64,000 nucleotides of DNA from Kitasatospora aureofaciens (lineage in GTDB: Bacteria > Actinomycetota > Actinomycetes > Streptomycetales > Streptomycetaceae): contig NZ_JAHTKP010000015.1 in assembly GCF_019192735.1 (NCBI RefSeq), positions 1 to 64,000 on the forward strand. Reading direction: 5' to 3'. Of the stretch, positions 41,619 to 49,456 are shown piece after piece; the first letter of the stretch is position 1; every line of letters begins with the position of its first letter. The notes below the pieces were generated by a model. That model saw only the letters and a program-made list of their open reading frames with translations. It had not been told where the DNA came from and did no database searches. A program made the position numbers and the translations under genes.

Positions 41619-42871
41619 CCCGGCGCGTCGCCGTCACCGGGATCGGCGTGGTCGCGCCCGGAGGGGTCGGGGTCCCGGCGTTCTGGGACCTCCTCACCTC
41701 CGGCCGCACCGCCACCCGGGGCATCACGCTCTTCGACCCCACCGGGTTCCGCTCCCGGATAGCCGCCGAGTGCGACTTCGACCCGGCGGCCCACGGGCTG
41801 GGACCGGAGGAAGTCCAACGGGCCGACCGCTACGTGCAGTTCGCGATGGTCGCGGCCGACGAGGCGATTGCCGACGCCGGCCTGGACCTGGCCGCCGAGG
41901 ACCCGTGGCGGATAGCCGTCTCGCTCGGCACCGCCGTCGGCGGCACCACCCGGCTGGAACACGACTACGCCCTGGTCAGCGCCGCCGGCGCGCGCTGGGA
42001 CGTCGACCACCGCCGGGCCGAACCGCAGCTGCACCGGGCCTTCGCGCCCAGCACGCTGGCCTCCGCCGTCGCCGAACGCACCGGCGCGCACGGCCCGGTG
42101 CAGACCGTCTCCACCGGCTGCACCTCCGGCCTCGACGCGATCGGCTACGGCTTCCAGGCCGTCGAGGAGGGACGCGCCGACATCTGCATCGCCGGCGCCT
42201 CCGACTCCCCGATCTCGCCGATCACCGTCGCCTGCTTCGACGCCATCAAGGCCACCAGCGAGCGCAACGACGACCCGCAGCACGCCTCCCGCCCCTTCGA
42301 CGCCCACCGGGACGGCTTCGTCCTCGGCGAGGGCGGCGCCGTCCTGGTGCTGGAGGAACTGGAGCACGCCCGCCGCCGCGGCGCCCGGATCTACGGCGAG
42401 CTCGGCGGCTTCGCCACCTTCGGCAACGCCTACCACATGACCGGCCTCACCCAGGAGGGGCTGGAGATGTCCCGGGCGATCGACGACGCGCTCGCCCACG
42501 CCCGGGTGGACCGCACCGACGTCGACTACGTCAACGCGCACGGCTCGGGCACCAAGCAGAACGACCGGCACGAGACCGCCGCCGTCAAGCGCTCGCTCGG
42601 CGGGCACGCCTACCGGACGCCGATGAGCTCGATCAAGTCGATGGTCGGTCACTCGCTCGGCGCGATCGGCGCCATCGAGGTCGTCGCCTGCACCCTGGCG
42701 CTCGCCCACGGCGTCGTGCCGCCGACCGCCAACTACGAGACTCCCGACCCGGAGTGCGACCTCGACTACGTGCCGCGCACCGCGCGCGAGCTGCCGCTGA
42801 GCCACATCCTCTCGGTCGGCAGCGGATTCGGTGGATTCCAGTCCGCCGTCGTGCTCAACAGAACGGGGTGA
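41615..42871 (+). CDS. Type II PKS ketosynthase KS-alpha (WhiE ORFIII)
   Basis: This 418-residue ketosynthase has the active-site Cys169 in QTVSTGCTSGLD. The catalytic His residues are in NAHGSGTKQND and in VGHSLGAIGAIE. With the CLF it forms the heterodimer that extends malonyl units on ACP into the poly-beta-ketone chain. It is preceded by the cupin (coupled) and followed 5 bp later by the CLF gene, the universal KS-CLF-ACP order. Confidence 0.95.
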   Translation: MTRRVAVTGIGVVAPGGVGVPAFWDLLTSGRTATRGITLFDPTGFRSRIAAECDFDPAAHGLGPEEVQRADRYVQFAMVAADEAIADAGLDLAAEDPWRIAVSLGTAVGGTTRLEHDYALVSAAGARWDVDHRRAEPQLHRAFAPSTLASAVAERTGAHGPVQTVSTGCTSGLDAIGYGFQAVEEGRADICIAGASDSPISPITVACFDAIKATSERNDDPQHASRPFDAHRDGFVLGEGGAVLVLEELEHARRRGARIYGELGGFATFGNAYHMTGLTQEGLEMSRAIDDALAHARVDRTDVDYVNAHGSGTKQNDRHETAAVKRSLGGHAYRTPMSSIKSMVGHSLGAIGAIEVVACTLALAHGVVPPTANYETPDPECDLDYVPRTARELPLSHILSVGSGFGGFQSAVVLNRTG

Positions 42872-42876
42872 GATCC

Positions 42877-44118
42877 ATGACGTCACGTCAGCAGGGCCGC
42901 CGGGCGGTGGTCACCGGCCTCGGCGTGGTGGCGCCGAACGGCGTCGGGGCCGACGCCTTCTGGAAGGCCACCAGGCAGGGCGTGAGCGTCCTCGACCGGA
43001 TATCCCGCGACGGCTGCACCGAGCTGCCGCTGCGCATAGCCGGCCAGGTACGGGACTTCGACCCGCAGGCCGTGATCGACAGCCGCTACCTGGTGCAGAC
43101 CGACCGCTTCACGCACTACGCGATGGCCGCCGCCGACCTCGCCGTCGCGGACGCCGGCTTCCATCCGGACGCCGAACAGCCCTACGCCGTCGGCGTGGTG
43201 ACCGCGGCCGGCTCCGGCGGCGGCGAGTTCGGCCAGCGCGAGCTCCAGCAACTCTGGGGCCAGGGACCGCAGTTCGTCGGCCCCTACCAGTCCATCGCAT
43301 GGTTCTACGCGGCCAGCACCGGCCAGATCTCGATCCGCGGCGGCTACAAGGGCCCCTGCGGCGTCGTCGCCAGCGACGAGGCCGGCGGCCTGGACGCGCT
43401 CGCCCACGCCGCCCGCGCGATCCAGCGCGGCACCGACGCGGTTGTGGCCGGCGCCGCCGAGGCCCCGCTCGCGCCGTACTCGATGGTCTGCCAGCTCGGC
43501 TACCCCGAGCTCAGCCTCGCCGACCGGCCCGACCGGGCCTACCTGCCGTTCACCGCGCAGGCCTGCGGCTTCGCCCCCGCCGAGGGCGGCGCCATGCTGC
43601 TGCTGGAGGACGAACAGGCGGCCCGGCGGCGCGGCGCCCCCGTCCGCGCCCACCTGGCCGGGCACGGCGCCACCTTCACCGGGGCCTCCCGGTGGGAGGA
43701 GTCCCGCGAGGGCCTGGCCGCCGCCATCCGGATTGCGCTGGCCGACGCCCGGACCGCGGCCGAGGACATCGACGTGGTCTTCGCGGACGCGCTCGGTGTG
43801 CCGGCCGCCGACCGGGCCGAGGCGTTCGCCCTCGCCGACGCCCTCGGCCCGTACGCCGAACGCGTCCCGGTCACCGCGCCCAAGACCGGCATCGGCCGGG
43901 CCTACTGCGGCGCCCCGCTGCTGGACGTCGCCGCCGCCGTACTGGCCATGGAGGACGGCGTGCTGCCGCCCACCCCCAACGTCACCGAGGCCTGCCACGA
44001 CATCGCCCTGGTGACCGGCCGCGCCCGACCGGCCGAGCTGCGCACCGCCCTGGTGCTCAGCCGCGGGCTGATGGGCTCCAACGCCGCGCTGGTGCTCCGG
44101 CGCGGGGAGGGGTCCTGA
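42877..44118 (+). CDS. Type II PKS chain length factor KS-beta (WhiE ORFIV)
   Basis: This 413-residue CLF is homologous to the KS but lacks the nucleophile: the site reads CGVVASDEAGGLDALA, with Glu in SDEAGG where many CLFs have Gln (and KS has Cys). CLF sets chain length, and whiE CLFs give dodecaketides (24 carbons). The Glu instead of Gln is a noteworthy change, since the Gln promotes malonyl-ACP decarboxylation priming. It is clustered with the KS-alpha and ACP. Confidence 0.93.
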   Translation: MTSRQQGRRAVVTGLGVVAPNGVGADAFWKATRQGVSVLDRISRDGCTELPLRIAGQVRDFDPQAVIDSRYLVQTDRFTHYAMAAADLAVADAGFHPDAEQPYAVGVVTAAGSGGGEFGQRELQQLWGQGPQFVGPYQSIAWFYAASTGQISIRGGYKGPCGVVASDEAGGLDALAHAARAIQRGTDAVVAGAAEAPLAPYSMVCQLGYPELSLADRPDRAYLPFTAQACGFAPAEGGAMLLLEDEQAARRRGAPVRAHLAGHGATFTGASRWEESREGLAAAIRIALADARTAAEDIDVVFADALGVPAADRAEAFALADALGPYAERVPVTAPKTGIGRAYCGAPLLDVAAAVLAMEDGVLPPTPNVTEACHDIALVTGRARPAELRTALVLSRGLMGSNAALVLRRGEGS

Positions 44119-44150
44119 TCCACCCCGTCATTCCTTTGAAGGGACATCCT

Positions 44151-44408
44151 GTGAGAAACACCCTCAGTTACCCCGAACTGGCCGCCCTGATCCAGGCCCG
44201 GGCGGGCGTCACCGTCGACCCGGTCGACCTGGAGCGCCCGGGCTCGGACTTCGACGAGTTCGGGGTCGACTCGCTCGGCCTGCTCGGCGTGGTCGGCGAG
44301 CTGGAGAACCGGCACGGCTTCAAGGTCACCGCGGGCGCCGAGTCCGCCAAGACCCCGGCCGAGTTCCTGGAGCTGGTCAACACCTCCCTCACGAAGGCCG
44401 GTGCCTGA
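44151..44408 (+). CDS. Type II PKS acyl carrier protein (WhiE ORFV)
   Basis: This 85-residue ACP has the phosphopantetheine site in FGVDSLGLLGVVGEL. GTG 44151 is preceded by AAGGGA at the right distance. It carries malonyl and growing polyketide chains for the KS/CLF. Confidence 0.95.
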   Translation: MRNTLSYPELAALIQARAGVTVDPVDLERPGSDFDEFGVDSLGLLGVVGELENRHGFKVTAGAESAKTPAEFLELVNTSLTKAGA

Positions 44409-44409
44409 C

Positions 44410-44865
44410 ATGCCCGGACACACGGACAACGAGATCGTCATCGCCGCGCCGCTCGACCTGGTCTGGGAGATCACCAACGACCTGGAGAACTGGCCGGACC
44501 TGTTCAGCGAATACGCCTCCGTCGAGGTGCTGGAGCGCGACGGCGACAGCGTCCGCTTCCGGCTCACCATGCACCCGGACGAGAACGGCAAGGTCTGGAG
44601 CTGGGTCTCCGAGCGCACCACCGACAAGGCCTCGCTCGCGGTCCGCGCCCGCCGGGTCGAGCCCGGCCCGTTCGAGTTCATGGACATCCGCTGGGAGTAC
44701 GCCGAGGTCCCGGCCGGCACCAGGATGCGCTGGATCCAGGACTTCGCGATGAAGCCCACCGCGCCGGTCGACGACGAGGGCATGGTCAACCACATCAACA
44801 AGAACTCCCGGATCCAGATGCAGCTGATCCGCGAGAAGGTCGAGAAGCGGGCGGACGAAAAGTGA
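44410..44865 (+). CDS. Polyketide aromatase/cyclase of the SRPBCC fold (WhiE ORFVI)
   Basis: This 151-residue helix-grip protein has DNEIVIAAPLDLVWEITNDL, ENWPDLFSEYASVEVLERDG and KVWSWVSERTTDKASLAVRA, matching TcmN-ARO/WhiE-ARO aromatases, which fold the first ring of the polyketide. ATG 44410 is used; a GTG at 44401 overlaps the ACP stop. It ends overlapping the cyclase start (GTGA at 44862-44865). Confidence 0.92.
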   Translation: MPGHTDNEIVIAAPLDLVWEITNDLENWPDLFSEYASVEVLERDGDSVRFRLTMHPDENGKVWSWVSERTTDKASLAVRARRVEPGPFEFMDIRWEYAEVPAGTRMRWIQDFAMKPTAPVDDEGMVNHINKNSRIQMQLIREKVEKRADEK

Positions 44866-45191
44866 CCGGCATGCACCGCGCCCTCATCGTCGCCCGGATG
44901 AAGCCGGAGGCCGCCCCGGACATCGCCGAGGTGTTCGCCGACTCCGACCGGGGCGAACTGCCGCACCTGATCGGCGTCACCGGCCGCAGCCTGTTCCAGT
45001 TCGGCGACGTCTACCTGCACCTGATCGAGGCCGACCGACCGCCGGGCCCGGCCGTCGCCAAGGTCGTCGGCCACCCCGAGTTCCGGGCCGTCAGCGACCG
45101 CCTGACGGCCTACGTCCAGGCCTACGACCCCGCCACCTGGCGCGAACCCAAGGACGCGATGGCCCGCGAGTTCTACCGCTGGGACCGCTAG
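44862..45191 (+). CDS. TcmI-family polyketide cyclase (WhiE ORFVII)
   Basis: This 109-residue TcmI-like ferredoxin-fold cyclase has HRALIVARMKPEAAPDIAEV and LFQFGDVYLHLIEADRPPGP, with the conserved tail segment DAMAREFYRWDR. It closes later rings of the pigment core. The GTG start overlaps the aromatase stop. It is the last gene of the plus-strand pigment operon, followed by a strong terminator at 45207-45241. Confidence 0.92.
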   Translation: MTGMHRALIVARMKPEAAPDIAEVFADSDRGELPHLIGVTGRSLFQFGDVYLHLIEADRPPGPAVAKVVGHPEFRAVSDRLTAYVQAYDPATWREPKDAMAREFYRWDR

Positions 45192-45206
45192 ACCGTCCTC
45201 ACTTCT

Positions 45207-45241
45207 GGGCCCGCCCCCGGCCACCCGCCGGGGGCGGGCCC
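45207..45241 (+). terminator. Hairpin terminator of the whiE operon
   Basis: GGGCCCGCCCCCGGC (45207-45221) pairs perfectly with GCCGGGGGCGGGCCC (45227-45241) around a 5-nt loop, 15 bp after the cyclase stop. Confidence 0.9.
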
Positions 45242-45497
45242 ACGCGCGTCCGGATCCCCTTCGCGGGCGCATTGATCGTGGGCACATCAACCCCGATTCA
45301 CCCGGATCCTCCGGGCACTCGGGTGAACACACCCGCGAGTCCACCCGAAGGGCGGACGGGCCGCGCGGGCGCTCCACTCCTCCGGTGGCAGGCGGCGGCA
45401 CGGTGGTTGACGGTGGATCAGGCGCACTAATTCCGCGAGTCCCCTTGACCGGCACGGTGCCGGCGGTCGCGGTCCACGCGCCGGAAGGATCATCCTC
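45242..45497. other. Intergenic region between whiE and the NEGRG-repeat protein
   Basis: No gene is recognised. Just upstream of 45498 lies GGAAGGATC, a ribosome binding site-like stretch. The region contains CCGGATCC-type short palindromes near 45300. A promoter for the secreted protein must be here. Confidence 0.4.
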
Positions 45498-46022
45498 ATG
45501 CGTTCTGCACGCACGCTGCTCGCCGGGGCGGCCGTCGCCGCCGTCCTGACCGTCGGCTCCCCCATGGCCTTCGCCGACGGGTCCTCGGACCAGGCCAAGA
45601 ACCTCACCTGGCAGGAGAAGCACGACAATAACCACGACGAAGGCCGTGGCAACGAAGGCCGGGGTAACGAAGGCCGGGGCAACGAAGGCCGGGGCAACGA
45701 AGGCCGGGGCAACGAAGGCCGGGGCAACGAAGGCCGGGGCAACGAAGGCCGGGGCAACGAAGGCCGGGGCAACGAAGGCCGGGGCAACGAAGGCCGTGGC
45801 AACGAAGGCCGTGGCAACGAAGGCCGTGGCAACGAAGGCCGTGGCAACGAAGGCCGTGGCGAGGAGCACAAGTCCCCGCACGGCGGCGTGCACACCGGCG
45901 GCGGCGGCTCGGCGCTGTCCGGCGGCGGCCTGGCCTCGGGTGCGGTGCTGCTGCTCGGCGGGCTCGGGGCCGGCGCGTTCGCGCTGCGCCGCGGCCGGCG
46001 GACGACCGGCGCCGCTGTCTGA
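45498..46022 (+). CDS. Secreted, probably sortase-anchored protein with 15 pentapeptide repeats
   Basis: This 174-residue protein has a signal peptide (LLAGAAVAAVLTVGSPMAFA, cleavage after AFA), 15 tandem (N/D)EGRG pentapeptides, then a C-terminal sorting-like region: PHGGVHTGGGGSALSGGG, a hydrophobic stretch (LASGAVLLLGGLGAGAFAL) and a positively charged tail (RRGRR). This C-terminal architecture, Gly-rich motif then helix then RR tail, is what class F sortase substrates in actinomycetes look like, without a classical LPxTG. It stands directly upstream of a class F sortase gene. Repeats give charged flexible stalks. Role in cell surface unknown. Confidence 0.72.
   Translation: MRSARTLLAGAAVAAVLTVGSPMAFADGSSDQAKNLTWQEKHDNNHDEGRGNEGRGNEGRGNEGRGNEGRGNEGRGNEGRGNEGRGNEGRGNEGRGNEGRGNEGRGNEGRGNEGRGNEGRGEEHKSPHGGVHTGGGGSALSGGGLASGAVLLLGGLGAGAFALRRGRRTTGAAV
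45636..45860 (+). repeat. 15-bp tandem repeat coding (N/D)EGRG pentapeptides
   Basis: Fifteen 15-bp units (GAAGGCCGTGGC or GAAGGCCGGGGC variants with AAC) are in exact frame. GTGGC and GGGGC variants occur in blocks, as expected from slippage or unequal crossing over. Copy number changes alter the stalk length without a frameshift. Confidence 0.95.
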
Positions 46023-46113
46023 CCCCCGCCGCCGCCCCTGGGCGCCTCCCGTCACGGCGGGGGGCGTGCAGGGGTGGCGCACCGTTGTACACGTCGTCTT
46101 GGAAAGGTGAGCC

Positions 46114-46812
46114 ATGGTCGGTCCCGTCCCCGGTACGGCCCGGCTGCTGCGCGCGGGCATGGGCGCGGCGGCGGTGGGTCTGCTGCTGATCTACAACTCC
46201 CCGGACACCACGCCGACGGCGGGGGCACCGGCCGGTCCGGCCGCTCCCCCGGCGGCGATCGCGCCGGTCGCGCCGGTCGCACCGGTCGTCCCCGGGGCGG
46301 CCAAGCCCGGCCCGGCCCCCGCCGCCGCGGCGGGGGCACCGACGTTGAAACAGTCCACGCCGACGCGGCTGCGGATCCCGCAGATCGCCGTCGACGCCCC
46401 GTTCACCGAGCTGACGCTCAACGCGACGGGCCAGCTCAACGCCCCTCCGCCGAACGACACGAACCTGGTCGGCTGGTACAAGGACGGCGTGACCCCCGGC
46501 GAGCGCGGCAACGCCGTGGTGGTCGGGCACGTCGACACCACCACGGGCCCCGCGGTGTTCCTGCTGCTGAGCATGCTGCGGCCGGGCAACAAGGTCGAGG
46601 TGGCGCGCGCGGACGGTACGGTCGCGGTGTTCTCGGTGGACTCCGTCGAGACCTTCGCCAAGAACGCCATCCCCGACCAGAAGGTGTACGGGGAGACCCC
46701 GGACGCCCAGCTGCGGCTGATCACCTGCGGCGGCATGTACGACAAGCAGAAGCGGGACTACCTGGACAACGTGGTGGTGTTCGCGCACCTGGAGTCGTCG
46801 AAGAAGGCGTGA
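46114..46812 (+). CDS. Class F sortase
   Basis: This 232-residue transpeptidase has an N-terminal membrane anchor (LLRAGMGAAAVGLLLIYNSP), a Pro/Ala-rich linker, and the sortase catalytic triad: His139 in VVVGHVDTTTGP, Cys205 in RLITCGG and Arg214 in KQKRDYLD. Class F sortases attach surface proteins to peptidoglycan in actinobacteria. It lies 91 bp downstream of the repeat protein, its probable substrate. RBS AAAGGTGA. A terminator follows at 46889-46932. Confidence 0.92.
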   Translation: MVGPVPGTARLLRAGMGAAAVGLLLIYNSPDTTPTAGAPAGPAAPPAAIAPVAPVAPVVPGAAKPGPAPAAAAGAPTLKQSTPTRLRIPQIAVDAPFTELTLNATGQLNAPPPNDTNLVGWYKDGVTPGERGNAVVVGHVDTTTGPAVFLLLSMLRPGNKVEVARADGTVAVFSVDSVETFAKNAIPDQKVYGETPDAQLRLITCGGMYDKQKRDYLDNVVVFAHLESSKKA

Positions 46813-46815
46813 CGG

Positions 46816-46885
46816 CCCGAATGTGACGTCCCGAACGTGACATCTCGAACATGACGCCTTGAACATGACGCCTTGAACATGAACG
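46816..46885. repeat. 14-bp tandem repeats after the sortase gene
   Basis: Five units of CCCGAATGTGACGT/CTTGAACATGACGC-type sequence occur at 46816, 46830, 46844, 46858 and 46872. They follow the sortase stop and precede the terminator hairpin. Confidence 0.75.
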
Positions 46886-46888
46886 AAA

Positions 46889-46932
46889 GAACGACCGCCG
46901 TTCCCCTGGGAGTTGGGGAACGGCGGTCGTTC
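46889..46932. terminator. Bidirectional hairpin terminator
   Basis: An 18-bp perfect stem (GAACGACCGCCGTTCCCC at 46889-46906 with its complement at 46915-46932) encloses an 8-nt loop. It lies between the convergent sortase and O-methyltransferase genes. Confidence 0.88.
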
Positions 46933-46945
46933 GCGCGGGAGAGGC

Positions 46946-47977
46946 TCAGCCGCGGACGGTGGCCTCGAAGGCGTGCAGGTAGGGGTTGACCGGGCGGACC
47001 TCGGCGACGTCCAGGCCGGCGTCCTCCATCAGCCGGACCAGGCTGTCCTTGGAGTGCTTCGCGCCGCCGACGTTGAGCAGCAGCATCAGGTCCATCGCGG
47101 TGGTGAAGCGCATCGACGGGCTGTCGTCGACCAGGTTCTCGACGACCACGACGCGCGCGCCGGGACGGGCCGCGGCGACCACGTTGGCGAGGGTGCGGCG
47201 GGTGCTCTCGTCGTCCCACTCCAGGATGTTCTTGATGATGTACAGGTCGGCGCGGACCGGGATGTCCGCCCGGCAGTCGCCGGGCACCAGCCGGGCGCGG
47301 GCGGAGAACGCGCCGCCGTCCTGCAGCCGCGGGTCGGCGCCGGCGACGACCTTGGGCAGGTCGAGCAGGGTGCCGTGCAGCGCCGGGTGCTTCTCCAGCA
47401 GGCTGGCCAGCACGTGGCCCTGGCCACCGCCGATGTCCACCACCGAGTCGACGCCGGTGAGGTCCAGGTACTCGGCGAAGTCCCAGGCGGACTGGCGGCT
47501 GGAGGCGGTCATCGCCTTGTCGAAGACCTTCGCCGAGTCGCCCGCGTCACTGTGCAGGTACTCGAAGAAGTCCTTGCCGAACAGCTCGGGGAAGACGTTG
47601 CGGCCGGAGCGCACCGCCTCGTCCAGCTTCGGCCAGGCCTCCCAGGTCCACGGCTCGGTGCACCACAGGGAGATGTAGCGCAGCGAGTTGGGGGCGTCCT
47701 CGCGCAGCAGGCGGGACATTTCGGTGTGCTCGAAGCGGTCGTCGGTGGTCTCGGCGAAGATGCCGTAGCAGGTGAGCGCACGCATCAGGCGGCGCAGCGG
47801 GCGGGGCTCGGTGTCGAGGGCGTCGGCGAGCTCGGTGACGCTGGTCGGGGTGTCGCCGAGCGCGTCGGCCACGCCGAGCCGGGCGGCCGCCCGGACGGCG
47901 GCGGCGCAGGCGGCGCCGAAGACGAGCTCGCGCAGGCGCATCGCGGCCTGGGTGCTGGAGGCGGGTGCGGTGGTCAT
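46946..47977 (-). CDS. SAM-dependent O-methyltransferase (plant-type/TcmN-like)
   Basis: This 343-residue enzyme has an N-terminal dimerisation winged helix (LVFGAACAAAVRAAARLGVA, DALGDTPTSVTELADALDTE) and a C-terminal Rossmann fold with the SAM motif VDIGGGQGHVLASLLEK, DLYIIKNILEWDDE and ENLVDDSPSMRFTTAMDLML. It resembles polyketide O-methyltransferases. It is 1.7 kb from the whiE cyclase, on the opposite strand, and could methylate the pigment, but no evidence ties it to that pathway. ATG 47977 is preceded by GAGGAA. Confidence 0.85.
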   Translation of the reverse strand: MTTAPASSTQAAMRLRELVFGAACAAAVRAAARLGVADALGDTPTSVTELADALDTEPRPLRRLMRALTCYGIFAETTDDRFEHTEMSRLLREDAPNSLRYISLWCTEPWTWEAWPKLDEAVRSGRNVFPELFGKDFFEYLHSDAGDSAKVFDKAMTASSRQSAWDFAEYLDLTGVDSVVDIGGGQGHVLASLLEKHPALHGTLLDLPKVVAGADPRLQDGGAFSARARLVPGDCRADIPVRADLYIIKNILEWDDESTRRTLANVVAAARPGARVVVVENLVDDSPSMRFTTAMDLMLLLNVGGAKHSKDSLVRLMEDAGLDVAEVRPVNPYLHAFEATVRG

Positions 47978-48077
47978 GGGCGGTTCCTCACGGAAGGGGG
48001 TTCGGCGGTGGCTCGGCACGGAAGGTGAACGCCGGTGGCTCGGGTTCGGCGGTGGCTCGGCAGTGGCCAGTGGTGGT

Positions 48078-49154
48078 TCAGCAGTGGCCGGACGGCTGGG
48101 AGACCGAGCACTCGTTCCGGGCGAAGGCGTTGCCGGTGCCCGTGTCGCGGTCGGCGATGTCGGCCGGGCTGTTGCCGCTCAGGCGGTTGCCGGTGATGGT
48201 GTTCCGGGCGTTGGGGACGCCGACGACGCTCTTGAAGAGGACGATGCCGCCGGAGAAGTCCGAGGTGCCGGCGTGCTCCAGGATGTCGTTGTCCGTCACC
48301 CGGGCCGCCTCGACGCCGGTGAGGACGATGCCCGCACCCTGGATCGCGCCGAGCCGCGGGGTGGGCGCGCAGTGCTTGTTGTTGGCGGCGACCGTGTTGT
48401 GGGCGACGTCGAGGTCGCCGGCCCGGGGGACGGTCTCGTCGCCGACGATGAACACGCCACCGCAGTTGCCGCGGATGTCGTTCTCGTTGACGCTCAGGCC
48501 GCGCAGCCGGCGGACGGTGACGCCGATCCGGTTGTCGGTGAGCCGGTTGCCGGTCACCACGGTGCCGATGGCGGGGGCTCCCGCCTTGCGGTCCACGTAG
48601 TTGGCGAGGAAGACGCCGGACTGGCCGTTGCCGTGGACGTCGTTGCCGACGATCGCGGCGCGGGTGGAGACCTCCTGGCTGATGCCCTGCTCGCCGTTGT
48701 CGTGGACGAAGTTGGCGCGCACGGTCATGCCGGTGGTGCCGGTGATGTCAATGCCGTTCTTGCGGAATCCGCTGACGGAGATCGCCTCGATGGTGAGGCC
48801 CGGCAGCGGGGCGGTCTCGGGGCCGACGACGCAGACGCCGTGCCCGGCGGCGGCGCAGGCGTTCTCGGCGCCGGTCCCAGGGGTGATCACGCTGTTCGGG
48901 CCGGTGCCGCGCAGGGTGAGGCCGGGGGTGGTGATGCGGACGCTGCCGGGGTAGGTGCCGGGGAGCACCTGGACGGTGTCGCCGGGGCGGGCCGCGTCGA
49001 CGGCCCGCTGAATCGATTCGCCCGGGTGGACGAGGTGCAGCGAGCCGGCGGCCGCGTGGACCGGGGCGGTGGCGGCCAGAGTGGCGAGGGCGGTGGTCAG
49101 GGCAGTGGCGGCGGCGGTGGCCGCGGCGAGGTGGTGGATCCGTCGCGTGGGCAT
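48078..49154 (-). CDS. Secreted right-handed parallel beta-helix protein
   Basis: This 358-residue secreted protein has a signal peptide (AAATAAATALTTALATLAAT, cleavage near APVHA). A beta-helix follows, with regular turns of ITGT, VTGNRLTDNRIGV, VSVNENDIRGNCGGVF-type blocks and GIVLTGVEAARVTDNDILEH. The fold matches NosD/pectate-lyase-like carbohydrate-active or structural proteins. Active-site residues typical of pectate lyases are not obvious. It may bind or cut an extracellular polysaccharide. Confidence 0.78.
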   Translation of the reverse strand: MPTRRIHHLAAATAAATALTTALATLAATAPVHAAAGSLHLVHPGESIQRAVDAARPGDTVQVLPGTYPGSVRITTPGLTLRGTGPNSVITPGTGAENACAAAGHGVCVVGPETAPLPGLTIEAISVSGFRKNGIDITGTTGMTVRANFVHDNGEQGISQEVSTRAAIVGNDVHGNGQSGVFLANYVDRKAGAPAIGTVVTGNRLTDNRIGVTVRRLRGLSVNENDIRGNCGGVFIVGDETVPRAGDLDVAHNTVAANNKHCAPTPRLGAIQGAGIVLTGVEAARVTDNDILEHAGTSDFSGGIVLFKSVVGVPNARNTITGNRLSGNSPADIADRDTGTGNAFARNECSVSQPSGHC

Positions 49155-49456
49155 GAGTGGTGACCTGTCTTTCGGACGCGCAAGAGTTCGGCAGGCTTCT
49201 CAAGGTTCACGGCATGAACTCATACGCAGTGTGTGCGGGCGATGACGGCTGGTGGGTACGGCCGACTCGACGCTATGGGCGCCCGGGTGGGCCCGCCACC
49301 AGGGCTGGGCTGCGGGACTGAGGAGCGTCGGCCGGGCGCGGTACGGCTCGGCGCGGCGTGCGGGGCGTGCGGTGGCTTGCGGGGCCCGTCGAGCACGCGC
49401 CGAGGCCGGCCGAGGCCGTTTCGGGACACGCCCGGGCGCGTGGCATGCTCGGGGCC
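49155..49456. other. Intergenic divergent region, no gene recognised
   Basis: The 302-bp gap separates the secreted beta-helix protein and endonuclease IV genes, which are divergent. Apart from GC-rich low-complexity runs (GGCGCGGCGTGCGGGGCGTGCGG) no clear element is seen. It should hold both promoters. Confidence 0.4.

Noticed and set aside
38060..45191. Type II PKS as an antibiotic cluster
   Set aside because: Gene order and content (divergent FAD hydroxylase, ORFI, cupin, KS, CLF, ACP, aromatase, TcmI cyclase) fit the whiE spore-pigment type; no resistance, exporter or pathway regulator accompanies it.
45646..46110. Repeat-rich open frame (GATKA-type repeats) on the plus strand in another frame
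   Set aside because: It is a shifted reading of the NEGRG repeat gene; the accepted frame has a signal peptide and a sorting-like C-terminus.
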